In this document: positions 11,680-22,700 of the stretch, piece by piece | Numbering within the stretch: the first letter of the stretch is position 1 | How the letters are laid out: each line of letters opens with the position of its first letter | Source: Chrysopilus asiliformis | Lineage: Eukaryota; Arthropoda; Insecta; Diptera; Rhagionidae | Direction: 5' to 3' | DNA: 64,000 bases | Assembly (NCBI GenBank): GCA_964034945.1 | Contig: OZ035962.1 | Span: 86,592,650-86,656,649, forward strand | Made by a program: the position numbers and the translations under genes | Notes under the pieces: model-generated | Databases searched by the model: none | What the model was told of the DNA's origin: nothing | What the model saw: the letters and a program-made list of their open reading frames with translations, nothing else

Positions 11680-12470
11680 TGTAGTGAAATGGAATCGAGA
11701 CCGGATACTTACGAAATCTAACTATTCAACATCAACTATAAGCAATGGATTTCGAAAGTTGTTAAATGGTTCAGTGACCGTTGTAGTTACTAAAAACTAT
11801 TGCCAACATAGTAATTTCAACAGAAAATCGTTAAGCAACAAAGTCTCATTTTTGAACGAAGACTAAATTTCAACGTTGCTATTTCCAAATATCGACTTAT
11901 TGAAGTTACGATGTGTCAACATTCGATTGACCTATTATTTATATTTTCCCATGGGAAAGTAAAGTTATTAATTTCGTGTTGTAGAAATGTTAACGTAGAT
12001 CCGAACCCCTACTCGATTCAACAAAGGAAGAGGTCAAAATTTAGGTATGGAAGAATTGGACAAGAGACAGTTTGAATTTAGTAGTCAAGAAGTACAGTTT
12101 TAATTTGAGAGTCAAGTACAAGAGTTTTAATTGATTAGTCAAGAAAGAAAGATTAAAATCAAGATTCAAAAAAGAAAGTTTAAAATCAAGATTCAAGAAG
12201 TAAAGTTAAAAAATCAATAGTCAAAAAGATAGTTTTGAAATAAGAAGTGAAAAAAGATAGTATTAAATTAGAAGAAGATTAGTTTTGTGAGATTGTGAAT
12301 AAAAGGAAAGAAACTAAGTTAATTATAAAACAAAATAAGCTTATAAGTTTGTAAAAAGCAAGTGTTTAATAAAGACAAGAATTAAAAGTGAATCGTGTTT
12401 CAGTTTAGTTTTCACCATCCATCGTTTCTATCATCCATAAACTTCAAATCCATCTAAAAACACCACGACA
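11680..12470 (+). mobile_element. Solo LTR A of a Gypsy-type retrotransposon (791 bp)
   Basis: Starts TGTAGTGAAATGG and ends CACCACGACA. It has an AATAAA signal near 12369 and an internal degenerate tandem repeat of about 27 bp (12060-12210). It pairs as an inverted repeat with LTR B (14020-14864), which is 54 bp longer, equal to two repeat units. The flanks are CGAC on the left and CTCA on the right, which do not match each other; they match the flanks of LTR B crosswise. No internal retrotransposon sequence lies next to it, so it is a solo LTR. TGTAGT ends with 4-bp duplications recall the mdg1/412 group. Confidence 0.8.
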
Positions 12471-12474
12471 CTCA

Positions 12475-12672
12475 GAAGGAAGCATTTTACAAAAACTTTT
12501 TTTTTTGTGATGAAGGGTTATGTTTTAAAACTCAAGACTCAATATTTTGATAACAAAATAATTATAAGTAAATACACAATTTTTTCCCCATCTATTTATG
12601 TGCAGGTTACGATTTTTATGGTAGTTGTTCCAGAATATCTAAGGTGTACGCTCAATTTATTGAGCCACTGTA
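12475..12672 (-). mobile_element. Displaced left end of the Tc1-like transposon
   Basis: The stretch GGTGTACGCTCAATTTATTG followed by AGCCACTG and TA (12641-12672) is the outer terminal repeat of the Tc1-like element whose right end is at 16289-16319. It sits inverted and 2.2 kb away because the segment between the two solo LTRs has flipped. Re-inverting 12471-14019 places it directly upstream of LTR B and the transposase. Confidence 0.75.
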
Positions 12673-12716
12673 TTTACTTTTTTTAATATTTTATTACTTA
12701 ATTTATCTTTAAGTTT

Positions 12717-12795
12717 ACATTTTTACTCCTGAATAAGTGTTAGACTACAATGCGCAAGATGTGCGGTTTCGATTCCGAGTGGTGACAAAATGTTT
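12717..12795 (+). repeat. tRNA-like (SINE-type) module S1
   Basis: Contains a B-box-like GTTTCGATTCC (consensus GGTTCGATTCC in the paralogue) preceded by AAGTGTTAGACTA and followed by GGTGACAAAA. It is tRNA-like but not a tRNA gene: no complete cloverleaf can be drawn. The paralogue is S4 at 50383-50442 on the minus strand. Confidence 0.5.
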
Positions 12796-13170
12796 TGTTT
12801 TAAATTTTTTTTTTTTTACCTTAAATTATTTATTTTATTTATATTATACTTCTTTAGGCGCGTTGGGCGATTTTTGGATAGGTAAAATCTTATGAGTTCG
12901 CGTCAACGACATGCTAATTTAACAGCTTAACCCATTTTTCGCCGCTCTTAGACGCGTGGGAATTTTTCCATCAAAATTTGTGTGGAAGCTACTTTTGGGT
13001 CGAATATGACTTTCAAAAAGTTTCAGAATTTTCCGACCCACAGTTTTCCGGAAAATTGTGGTGAAAATTCTTAACCACGGCGAATAGCCAATACTCTGAT
13101 ATGCTCAATATGTGGTATTTTTTCCAGAAAAACGTGAAATTTTTTATTGATTTTGGAATAAAAATGATCT

Positions 13171-13205
13171 AAGGGCTCAATCCCTTACCGCTTTGCGGTA
13201 CATTC
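13171..13205 (+). repeat. Twin-hairpin module, copy 3 (altered stems)
   Basis: Two stems at equivalent positions, AAGGG...CCCTT and TACCGC-TTT-GCGGTA. The sequence differs from copies 1 and 2, but both arms of each stem changed together so pairing is kept. Confidence 0.45.
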
Positions 13206-13634
13206 TTCGAAAAAATAAACAAAAATGTGAAAAAAGGTTTTGTAGTACGTAGTACGAATTCTTACCAATGGCGAGAAACGAGTATTTTTACGTTTCTGGG
13301 AGGGTTTTTGTCTGTTTTGTGGCCAAAAATGGGAAAATCCAATTACCCAATCAACGAAAAAGTAATTTGATGAGCTTTGATGAACATTCAAAGTTGTGGT
13401 AAGAATTCTTACCGGGTGGCGTATAAATGGGTTAAGAATGCTGATTTACTTTCATTTGATTTTTTTATACAGAAAAAATCGATTTTTTTTTGAAGACTGT
13501 ATAGAGCAAAATAAAATTAGCGATGAAATTTCTGAACAGCACGTGACTTTGTTACACAACAAATACACGACAAAATTACCTTACATATATTATTGTTTTC
13601 ACTTCTGTTGGTCCCCAATGACTGCCTGTTTTTA

Positions 13635-13876
13635 TACCCGTATGGTGAAACCAAAGGATATACTAACTTTGCCTTACAGTTTGTAACGCCAAGATCCCGT
13701 CATTACACAAAAAAATGAATTACACCAGTGTGTTTAGAATGATAAAAAAAAAAATTCAATTTTGCATGTCCGTCCGTCTGTCTGTCCGTCCGTCTGTGGC
13801 GCGGATTGCGGGCGCACGGATTGAGCTAGAGACTTGAAATTTTGTGCAGATCCTTTTTTCGTAAAATGCGAGGCTA
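13635..13876 (+). mobile_element. DINE-1-like element, copy 5 (other half of copy 4)
   Basis: Starts with TACCCGTATGGTGAAACC and runs through the GTCCGTCTGTCTGTCC array (13768-13797) to AAAATGCGAGGCTA, where element X begins. It holds exactly the part missing from copy 4, in opposite orientation. Confidence 0.75.
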
Positions 13877-14019
13877 CCCAAATAGCATCGAAAAGTACGG
13901 GAACATGAGATTTGTTCTTTGCAGCTTTAAAATGCAGCAATTTACGCAATCGGGGCTAAAAATTTACACCTATAATTCACATCCGCGTAAAAGAAGCGAA
14001 AGAAGTGACGAGCGCGTCG
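13877..14019 (-). mobile_element. Element X, right end (inverted)
   Basis: Begins CCCAAATAGCATCG after TA and runs to GTCG (14016-14019), the complement of the CGAC flanking LTR A. It is the second end of element X, moved and flipped by the LTR-LTR inversion. Confidence 0.7.
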
Positions 14020-14864
14020 TGTCGTGGTGTTTTTAGATGGATTTGAAGTTTATGGATGATAGAAACGATGGATGGTGAAAACTAAACTGAAACACGATTC
14101 ACTTTTAATTCTTGTCTTTATTAAACACTTGCTTTTTACAAACTTATAAGCTTATTTTGTTTTATAATTAACTTAGTTTCTTTCCTTTTATTCACAATCT
14201 CACAAAACTAATCTTCTTCTAATTTAATACTATCTTTTTTCACTTCTTATTTCAAAACTATCTTTTTGACTATTGATTTTTTAACTTTACTTCTTGAATC
14301 TTGATTTTAAACTTTCTTTCTTGACTTATTATTTCAAACTGTACTTTTTGACTTCTAAAACAAAACTTTTCTAATTGACTTCTGATTTACAACTTTTCTA
14401 CTTGACTATTCAATTTAAACTGTTCTCCTTGACTATTAATTTACAACTGTTCTTGTTGACTGCTAATTAAAAACTGTTCTTTGTCAAATTCTTCCATACC
14501 TAAATTTTGACCTCTTCCTTTGTTGAATCGAGTAGGGGTTCGGATCTACGTTAACATTTCTACAACACGAAATTAATAACTTTACTTTCCCATGGGAAAA
14601 TATAAATAATAGGTCAATCGAATGTTGACACATCGTAACTTCAATAAGTCGATATTTGGAAATAGCAACGTTGAAATTTAGTCTTCGTTCAAAAATGAGA
14701 CTTTGTTGCTTAACGATTTTCTGTTGAAATTACTATGTTGGCAATAGTTTTTAGTAACTACAACGGTCACTGAACCATTTAACAACTTTCGAAATCCATT
14801 GCTTATAGTTGATGTTGAATAGTTAGATTTCGTAAGTATCCGGTCTCGATTCCATTTCACTACA
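14020..14864 (-). mobile_element. Solo LTR B (845 bp), inverted copy of LTR A
   Basis: Same LTR family as LTR A in the opposite orientation, with TGTCGTGGTG at the left end and CACTACA at the right. It carries two more 27-bp tandem units (14280-14490). The left flank GTCG pairs with CGAC at LTR A's left, and the right flank TGAG pairs with CTCA at LTR A's right. It was originally inserted in the left terminal region of the Tc1-like element. Confidence 0.8.
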
Positions 14865-16319
14865 TGAGGGACAATTAATTGAGCGTACACCCTGAAATTG
14901 ACTAATATCGAACGGTAAAATCATTTTTATATTTTTCCTTTATACGAGGAGCTCTAACGGGACTTTAGTATGTTCAAAACAATTGAATTTGGTAGTTCTG
15001 TTGCCATTTCATAGTGAAGAATTCAAAATGTCTGAGAAGCGAGTGCAAGTGGATATTAGTACAAGAAAATTAATAATTAAATTAATTTGTGAAGGAAAAA
15101 GTTTACCCGAAGTGGGAAAAACTGTTGGAAGAACACATAGTACAATTCAGAAAATTGTTAATAAGTGGAAATACGAAGGAACTTTAAAGAATAAGGCCGG
15201 TCGAGGACGAAAAAAAATTTTATCAACTGCAGATGAAAAATTTATTGTAAGGCAAATTCGTTGCAATCCTAAAAAAACTGTACGTGAGTTAACGTCAGAA
15301 GTGAGGGGAATGATTAATCAACCAATATGTGCCGAAACAATCAGAAAAACTTTAAGATCTGCTGGTTATAATGGACGAATTGCGAGAAAAAAACCATTCA
15401 TATCCAAAGTCAACAAAACAAAACGGCTTGAATTTGCCAAAAAATATGTTAATATGCCGTTAGAGTTCTGGAAAAAAGTTATTTTCAGTGATGAGAGTAA
15501 ATTTAATCTTTTTGGTTCGGATGGAAAACAAATTGTTTGGAGATTGCCGAATAAAGAGCTTGAAATGAAAAACACATGTTCAACAATAAAGCATGGTGGT
15601 GGCTCTGTGATGGTTTGGGGGTGTTTCGCAAGCGGAGGAGTTGGTAACTTAGAATTCATCGACACCAGGATGGATAAATATCTGTACCTAAATATTTTGG
15701 ACAAAAATTTAAAATCTTCAGCGCTTAAATTGCAAATGGGGGACGAATATTATTTTCAGCAAGATAACGATCCCAAGCATACGGCGCATATTGTAAGAGA
15801 TTGGTTGGAACAGGAAATCCCAAATTTGTTGAAAACTCCTCCACAGTCACCAGATATCAACCCCATAGAGAATTTATGGTGGGAATTGGACAGGAACATC
15901 CGAAAAAATCCCGTTACATCGAAATCAGCGTTCAAAAATCTCGTGTTACTGGAATGGAACAAAATACCAGTTAAAATTACTCAACATCTGGTGGAATCAA
16001 TGCCAAGACGTCTGAGAGCTGTTATTAAAGCCAATGGAGGCCCAACAAAATATTAATTTATAATTTTTCATTTAAATTTTCTTGGTTTCATAAAAGTGTA
16101 CCCTCAATTTATTGTATTTTGAATAAGAAGAATTTGTTAATTTTTTTTTAATAGTTACACTTAAGATACATATTTGCTTAAAAATAAAATATTATTAATA
16201 AAAAACATAATAACTAAAGACACACATTTTTTTCCGGCTGGTTTATGCAATGGATAGGATTAAAAACATGATTTTTCCAACAATTTTAAGGTGTACGCTC
16301 AATTTATTGAGCCACTGTA
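14865..16319 (+). mobile_element. Tc1-like transposon, main part with right end
   Basis: The right outer terminal repeat is at 16289-16319 with flanking TA. An inner copy of the terminal motif lies at 16097-16121 (GTGTACCCTCAATTTATTG). On the left, an inner copy is at 14874-14891 (TTAATTGAGCGTACACC) and the outer one is displaced to 12641-12672. Paired outer and inner binding motifs at each end are the IR/DR layout of several Tc1 subfamilies. Restored length is about 1.65 kb. The paralogue at 51061-51072 shows the empty TA target. Confidence 0.85.
15028..16056 (+). CDS. Tc1-like DD34E transposase, open reading frame intact
   Basis: A 342-residue transposase that cuts the element at its terminal repeats and pastes it at TA. 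I start at ATG 15028 (MSEKRVQVD); a longer frame upstream lacks an ATG. The N-terminal paired-like helix-turn-helix lies at about residues 10-110 (IIKLICEGKSLPEVGKTVGR, then a GRGRKK AT-hook-like motif). The catalytic triad is Asp in FSDESKF, Asp in QQDNDPKH, and Glu in DINPIENLW, with 34 residues between the last two: DD34E. GGGSVMVWGCF is the usual glycine-rich block. No stop or frameshift is visible and the length is normal for the family. Its own element can no longer move canonically because its left terminal repeat has been inverted away, but the protein could act on other copies. Confidence 0.9.
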   Translation: MSEKRVQVDISTRKLIIKLICEGKSLPEVGKTVGRTHSTIQKIVNKWKYEGTLKNKAGRGRKKILSTADEKFIVRQIRCNPKKTVRELTSEVRGMINQPICAETIRKTLRSAGYNGRIARKKPFISKVNKTKRLEFAKKYVNMPLEFWKKVIFSDESKFNLFGSDGKQIVWRLPNKELEMKNTCSTIKHGGGSVMVWGCFASGGVGNLEFIDTRMDKYLYLNILDKNLKSSALKLQMGDEYYFQQDNDPKHTAHIVRDWLEQEIPNLLKTPPQSPDINPIENLWWELDRNIRKNPVTSKSAFKNLVLLEWNKIPVKITQHLVESMPRRLRAVIKANGGPTKY

Positions 16320-16500
16320 AATCAACAAAAAAGAATTTGAAAAGAAAAAAAAAACAATTTTGTCACCGATAGAATTGAACCCGGTGCTTGGCGCATGGTA
16401 GTCCAACTTCTAACTCACTGCGCTGATCAGACAGTATGGAATGCTGTGTTAACATTGAAGACTTAGTTAGCGGCATATTGATATTTTTGAAAGGCAAATC
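16320..16500 (-). repeat. tRNA-like (SINE-type) module S2 and flank
   Basis: On the minus strand: GATCAGCGCAGTGAGTTAGA followed by CACCGGGTTCAATTC and a GGTGACAAAA end with A/T-rich tail. It nearly matches 51108-51250 (S5). It has A-box-like and B-box-like elements but does not fold as a complete tRNA. Confidence 0.5.
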
Positions 16501-16665
16501 ACTAATAAAGTATTATTAAAAATTGAAAAAAAGTAAAACGGACATATCTACAGCTATAGAGTTTTCATTCAAAAAAAGAATCATCAAAATCGGTTCAATA
16601 GGAACTGCAGGAGCTCTGTCGAAAGAAATCCATACAAAATCGCTTTGCCTTTTAAATATATAGAT
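16500..16665 (+). repeat. Dispersed repeat Z
   Basis: Shared with 51270-51432 and, more diverged, 27160-27330. Landmarks: ATCATCAAAATCGGTTCAAT, then ACAAAATCGCTTTGCCTTTT, ending near TATATAGAT. Non-coding, class unknown. Confidence 0.6.
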
Positions 16666-16764
16666 TGTATTCATGAAAAATTTCGACCTCTTAATTTTGC
16701 CTAAAAAACATTTCCCGATCACTCTTGAGTCGATTGGAGTCATATTTAAAAAATGTCTTTCTGT

Positions 16765-19700
16765 CTGTCAGTCTGTCAGTCTGTCAGTCTGTCAGTCTGT
16801 CAGTCTGTCAGTCTGTCAGTCTGTCAGTCTGTCAGTCTGTCAGTCTGTCAGTCTGTCAGTCTGTCAGTCTTTCAGTCTTTCAGTCTGTCAGTCTGTCAGT
16901 CTGTCAGTCTGTCAGTCTGTCAGTCTGTCAGTCTGTCAGTCTGTCAGTCTGTCAGTCTGTCAGTCTGTCAGTCTGTCAGTCTGTCAGTCTGTCAGTCTGT
17001 CAGTCTGTCAGTCTGTCAGTCTGTCAGTCTGTCAGTCTGTCAGTCTGTCAGTCTGTCAGTCTGTCAGTCTGTCAGTCTGTCAGTCTGTCAGTCTGTCAGT
17101 CTGTCAGTCTGTCAGTCTGTCAGTCTGTCAGTCTGTCAGTCTGTCAGTCTGTCAGTCTGTCAGTCTGTCAGTCTGTCAGTCTGTCAGTCTGTCAGTCTGT
17201 CAGTCTGTCAGTCTGTCAGTCTGTCAGTCTGTCAGTCTGTCAGTCTGTCAGTCTGTCAGTCTGTCAGTCTGTCAGTCTGTCAGTCTGTCAGTCTGTCAGT
17301 CTGTCAGTCTGTCAGTCTGTCAGTCTGTCAGTCTGTCAGTCTGTCAGTCTGTCAGTCTGTCAGTCTGTCAGTCTGTCAGTCTGTCAGTCTGTCAGTCTGT
17401 CAGTCTGTCAGTCTGTCAGTCTGTCAGTCTGTCAGTCTGTCAGTCTGTCAGTCTGTCAGTCTGTCAGTCTGTCAGTCTGTCAGTCTGTCAGTCTGTCAGT
17501 CTGTCAGTCTGTCAGTCTGTCAGTCTGTCAGTCTGTCAGTCTGTCAGTCTGTCAGTCTGTCAGTCTGTCAGTCTGTCAGTCTGTCAGTCTGTCAGTCTGT
17601 CAGTCTGTCAGTCTGTCAGTCTGTCAGTCTGTCAGTCTGTCAGTCTGTCAGTCTGTCAGTCTGTCAGTCTGTCAGTCTGTCAGTCTGTCAGTCTGTCAGT
17701 CTGTCAGTCTGTCAGTCTGTCAGTCTGTCAGTCTGTCAGTCTGTCAGTCTGTCAGTCTGTCAGTCTGTCAGTCTGTCAGTCTGTCAGTCTGTCAGTCTGT
17801 CAGTCTGTCAGTCTGTCAGTCTGTCAGTCTGTCAGTCTGTCAGTCTGTCAGTCTGTCAGTCTGTCAGTCTGTCAGTCTGTCAGTCTGTCAGTCTGTCAGT
17901 CTGTCAGTCTGTCAGTCTGTCAGTCTGTCAGTCTGTCAGTCTGTCAGTCTGTCAGTCTGTCAGTCTGTCAGTCTGTCAGTCTGTCAGTCTGTCAGTCTGT
18001 CAGTCTGTCAGTCTGTCAGTCTGTCAGTCTGTCAGTCTGTCAGTCTGTCAGTCTGTCAGTCTGTCAGTCTGTCAGTCTGTCAGTCTGTCAGTCTGTCAGT
18101 CTGTCAGTCTGTCAGTCTGTCAGTCTGTCAGTCTGTCAGTCTGTCAGTCTGTCAGTCTGTCAGTCTGTCAGTCTGTCAGTCTGTCAGTCTGTCAGTCTGT
18201 CAGTCTGTCAGTCTGTCAGTCTGTCAGTCTGTCAGTCTGTCAGTCTGTCAGTCTGTCAGTCTGTCAGTCTGTCAGTCTGTCAGTCTGTCAGTCTGTCAGT
18301 CTGTCAGTCTGTCAGTCTGTCAGTCTGTCAGTCTGTCAGTCTGTCAGTCTGTCAGTCTGTCAGTCTGTCAGTCTGTCAGTCTGTCAGTCTGTCAGTCTGT
18401 CAGTCTGTCAGTCTGTCAGTCTGTCAGTCTGTCAGTCTGTCAGTCTGTCAGTCTGTCAGTCTGTCAGTCTGTCAGTCTGTCAGTCTGTCAGTCTGTCAGT
18501 CTGTCAGTCTGTCAGTCTGTCAGTCTGTCAGTCTGTCAGTCTGTCAGTCTGTCAGTCTGTCAGTCTGTCAGTCTGTCAGTCTGTCAGTCTGTCAGTCTGT
18601 CAGTCTGTCAGTCTGTCAGTCTGTCAGTCTGTCAGTCTGTCAGTCTGTCAGTCTGTCAGTCTGTCAGTCTGTCAGTCTGTCAGTCTGTCAGTCTGTCAGT
18701 CTGTCAGTCTGTCAGTCTGTCAGTCTGTCAGTCTGTCAGTCTGTCAGTCTGTCAGTCTGTCAGTCTGTCAGTCTGTCAGTCTGTCAGTCTGTCAGTCTGT
18801 CAGTCTGTCAGTCTGTCAGTCTGTCAGTCTGTCAGTCTGTCAGTCTGTCAGTCTGTCAGTCTGTCAGTCTGTCAGTCTGTCAGTCTGTCAGTCTGTCAGT
18901 CTGTCAGTCTGTCAGTCTGTCAGTCTGTCAGTCTGTCAGTCTGTCAGTCTGTCAGTCTGTCAGTCTGTCAGTCTGTCAGTCTGTCAGTCTGTCAGTCTGT
19001 CAGTCTGTCAGTCTGTCAGTCTGTCAGTCTGTCAGTCTGTCAGTCTGTCAGTCTGTCAGTCTGTCAGTCTGTCAGTCTGTCAGTCTGTCAGTCTGTCAGT
19101 CTGTCAGTCTGTCAGTCTGTCAGTCTGTCAGTCTGTCAGTCTGTCAGTCTGTCAGTCTGTCAGTCTGTCAGTCTGTCAGTCTGTCAGTCTGTCAGTCTGT
19201 CAGTCTGTCAGTCTGTCAGTCTGTCAGTCTGTCAGTCTGTCAGTCTGTCAGTCTGTCAGTCTGTCAGTCTGTCAGTCTGTCAGTCTGTCAGTCTGTCAGT
19301 CTGTCAGTCTGTCAGTCTGTCAGTCTGTCAGTCTGTCAGTCTGTCAGTCTGTCAGTCTGTCAGTCTGTCAGTCTGTCAGTCTGTCAGTCTGTCAGTCTGT
19401 CAGTCTGTCAGTCTGTCAGTCTGTCAGTCTGTCAGTCTGTCAGTCTGTCAGTCTGTCAGTCTGTCAGTCTGTCAGTCTGTCAGTCTGTCAGTCTGTCAGT
19501 CTGTCAGTCTGTCAGTCTGTCAGTCTGTCAGTCTGTCAGTCTGTCAGTCTGTCAGTCTGTCAGTCTGTCAGTCTGTCAGTCTGTCAGTCTGTCAGTCTGT
19601 CAGTCTGTCAGTCTGTCAGTCTGTCAGTCTGTCAGTCTGTCAGTCTGTCAGTCTGTCAGTCTGTCAGTCTGTCAGTCTGTCAGTCTGTCAGTCTGTCAGT

Positions 19701-22700
19701 CTGTCAGTCTGTCAGTCTGTCAGTCTGTCAGTCTGTCAGTCTGTCAGTCTGTCAGTCTGTCAGTCTGTCAGTCTGTCAGTCTGTCAGTCTGTCAGTCTGT
19801 CAGTCTGTCAGTCTGTCAGTCTGTCAGTCTGTCAGTCTGTCAGTCTGTCAGTCTGTCAGTCTGTCAGTCTGTCAGTCTGTCAGTCTGTCAGTCTGTCAGT
19901 CTGTCAGTCTGTCAGTCTGTCAGTCTGTCAGTCTGTCAGTCTGTCAGTCTGTCAGTCTGTCAGTCTGTCAGTCTGTCAGTCTGTCAGTCTGTCAGTCTGT
20001 CAGTCTGTCAGTCTGTCAGTCTGTCAGTCTGTCAGTCTGTCAGTCTGTCAGTCTGTCAGTCTGTCAGTCTGTCAGTCTGTCAGTCTGTCAGTCTGTCAGT
20101 CTGTCAGTCTGTCAGTCTGTCAGTCTGTCAGTCTGTCAGTCTGTCAGTCTGTCAGTCTGTCAGTCTGTCAGTCTGTCAGTCTGTCAGTCTGTCAGTCTGT
20201 CAGTCTGTCAGTCTGTCAGTCTGTCAGTCTGTCAGTCTGTCAGTCTGTCAGTCTGTCAGTCTGTCAGTCTGTCAGTCTGTCAGTCTGTCAGTCTGTCAGT
20301 CTGTCAGTCTGTCAGTCTGTCAGTCTGTCAGTCTGTCAGTCTGTCAGTCTGTCAGTCTGTCAGTCTGTCAGTCTGTCAGTCTGTCAGTCTGTCAGTCTGT
20401 CAGTCTGTCAGTCTGTCAGTCTGTCAGTCTGTCAGTCTGTCAGTCTGTCAGTCTGTCAGTCTGTCAGTCTGTCAGTCTGTCAGTCTGTCAGTCTGTCAGT
20501 CTGTCAGTCTGTCAGTCTGTCAGTCTGTCAGTCTGTCAGTCTGTCAGTCTGTCAGTCTGTCAGTCTGTCAGTCTGTCAGTCTGTCAGTCTGTCAGTCTGT
20601 CAGTCTGTCAGTCTGTCAGTCTGTCAGTCTGTCAGTCTGTCAGTCTGTCAGTCTGTCAGTCTGTCAGTCTGTCAGTCTGTCAGTCTGTCAGTCTGTCAGT
20701 CTGTCAGTCTGTCAGTCTGTCAGTCTGTCAGTCTGTCAGTCTGTCAGTCTGTCAGTCTGTCAGTCTGTCAGTCTGTCAGTCTGTCAGTCTGTCAGTCTGT
20801 CAGTCTGTCAGTCTGTCAGTCTGTCAGTCTGTCAGTCTGTCAGTCTGTCAGTCTGTCAGTCTGTCAGTCTGTCAGTCTGTCAGTCTGTCAGTCTGTCAGT
20901 CTGTCAGTCTGTCAGTCTGTCAGTCTGTCAGTCTGTCAGTCTGTCAGTCTGTCAGTCTGTCAGTCTGTCAGTCTGTCAGTCTGTCAGTCTGTCAGTCTGT
21001 CAGTCTGTCAGTCTGTCAGTCTGTCAGTCTGTCAGTCTGTCAGTCTGTCAGTCTGTCAGTCTGTCAGTCTGTCAGTCTGTCAGTCTGTCAGTCTGTCAGT
21101 CTGTCAGTCTGTCAGTCTGTCAGTCTGTCAGTCTGTCAGTCTGTCAGTCTGTCAGTCTGTCAGTCTGTCAGTCTGTCAGTCTGTCAGTCTGTCAGTCTGT
21201 CAGTCTGTCAGTCTGTCAGTCTGTCAGTCTGTCAGTCTGTCAGTCTGTCAGTCTGTCAGTCTGTCAGTCTGTCAGTCTGTCAGTCTGTCAGTCTGTCAGT
21301 CTGTCAGTCTGTCAGTCTGTCAGTCTGTCAGTCTGTCAGTCTGTCAGTCTGTCAGTCTGTCAGTCTGTCAGTCTGTCAGTCTGTCAGTCTGTCAGTCTGT
21401 CAGTCTGTCAGTCTGTCAGTCTGTCAGTCTGTCAGTCTGTCAGTCTGTCAGTCTGTCAGTCTGTCAGTCTGTCAGTCTGTCAGTCTGTCAGTCTGTCAGT
21501 CTGTCAGTCTGTCAGTCTGTCAGTCTGTCAGTCTGTCAGTCTGTCAGTCTGTCAGTCTGTCAGTCTGTCAGTCTGTCAGTCTGTCAGTCTGTCAGTCTGT
21601 CAGTCTGTCAGTCTGTCAGTCTGTCAGTCTGTCAGTCTGTCAGTCTGTCAGTCTGTCAGTCTGTCAGTCTGTCAGTCTGTCAGTCTGTCAGTCTGTCAGT
21701 CTGTCAGTCTGTCAGTCTGTCAGTCTGTCAGTCTGTCAGTCTGTCAGTCTGTCAGTCTGTCAGTCTGTCAGTCTGTCAGTCTGTCAGTCTGTCAGTCTGT
21801 CAGTCTGTCAGTCTGTCAGTCTGTCAGTCTGTCAGTCTGTCAGTCTGTCAGTCTGTCAGTCTGTCAGTCTGTCAGTCTGTCAGTCTGTCAGTCTGTCAGT
21901 CTGTCAGTCTGTCAGTCTGTCAGTCTGTCAGTCTGTCAGTCTGTCAGTCTGTCAGTCTGTCAGTCTGTCAGTCTGTCAGTCTGTCAGTCTGTCAGTCTGT
22001 CAGTCTGTCAGTCTGTCAGTCTGTCAGTCTGTCAGTCTGTCAGTCTGTCAGTCTGTCAGTCTGTCAGTCTGTCAGTCTGTCAGTCTGTCAGTCTGTCAGT
22101 CTGTCAGTCTGTCAGTCTGTCAGTCTGTCAGTCTGTCAGTCTGTCAGTCTGTCAGTCTGTCAGTCTGTCAGTCTGTCAGTCTGTCAGTCTGTCAGTCTGT
22201 CAGTCTGTCAGTCTGTCAGTCTGTCAGTCTGTCAGTCTGTCAGTCTGTCAGTCTGTCAGTCTGTCAGTCTGTCAGTCTGTCAGTCTGTCAGTCTGTCAGT
22301 CTGTCAGTCTGTCAGTCTGTCAGTCTGTCAGTCTGTCAGTCTGTCAGTCTGTCAGTCTGTCAGTCTGTCAGTCTGTCAGTCTGTCAGTCTGTCAGTCTGT
22401 CAGTCTGTCAGTCTGTCAGTCTGTCAGTCTGTCAGTCTGTCAGTCTGTCAGTCTGTCAGTCTGTCAGTCTGTCAGTCTGTCAGTCTGTCAGTCTGTCAGT
22501 CTGTCAGTCTGTCAGTCTGTCAGTCTGTCAGTCTGTCAGTCTGTCAGTCTGTCAGTCTGTCAGTCTGTCAGTCTGTCAGTCTGTCAGTCTGTCAGTCTGT
22601 CAGTCTGTCAGTCTGTCAGTCTGTCAGTCTGTCAGTCTGTCAGTCTGTCAGTCTGTCAGTCTGTCAGTCTGTCAGTCTGTCAGTCTGTCAGTCTGTCAGT

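Larger units (their letters stand above)
12673..13634 (-). repeat. Inverted segment paralogous to 50100-51060
   Basis: Read on the minus strand, this DNA matches the region just upstream of 51060, including the tRNA-like block, the AAAATCGCCCAACGCGCC stretch and the AACAGCACGTG stretch. It contains no gene. Near 13171-13202 lies the altered third twin-hairpin module. Confidence 0.7.

Noticed and set aside
12471..14019. LTRs A and B as the two LTRs of one retrotransposon
   Set aside because: They are inverted relative to each other and enclose no gag or pol; real LTRs are direct repeats.
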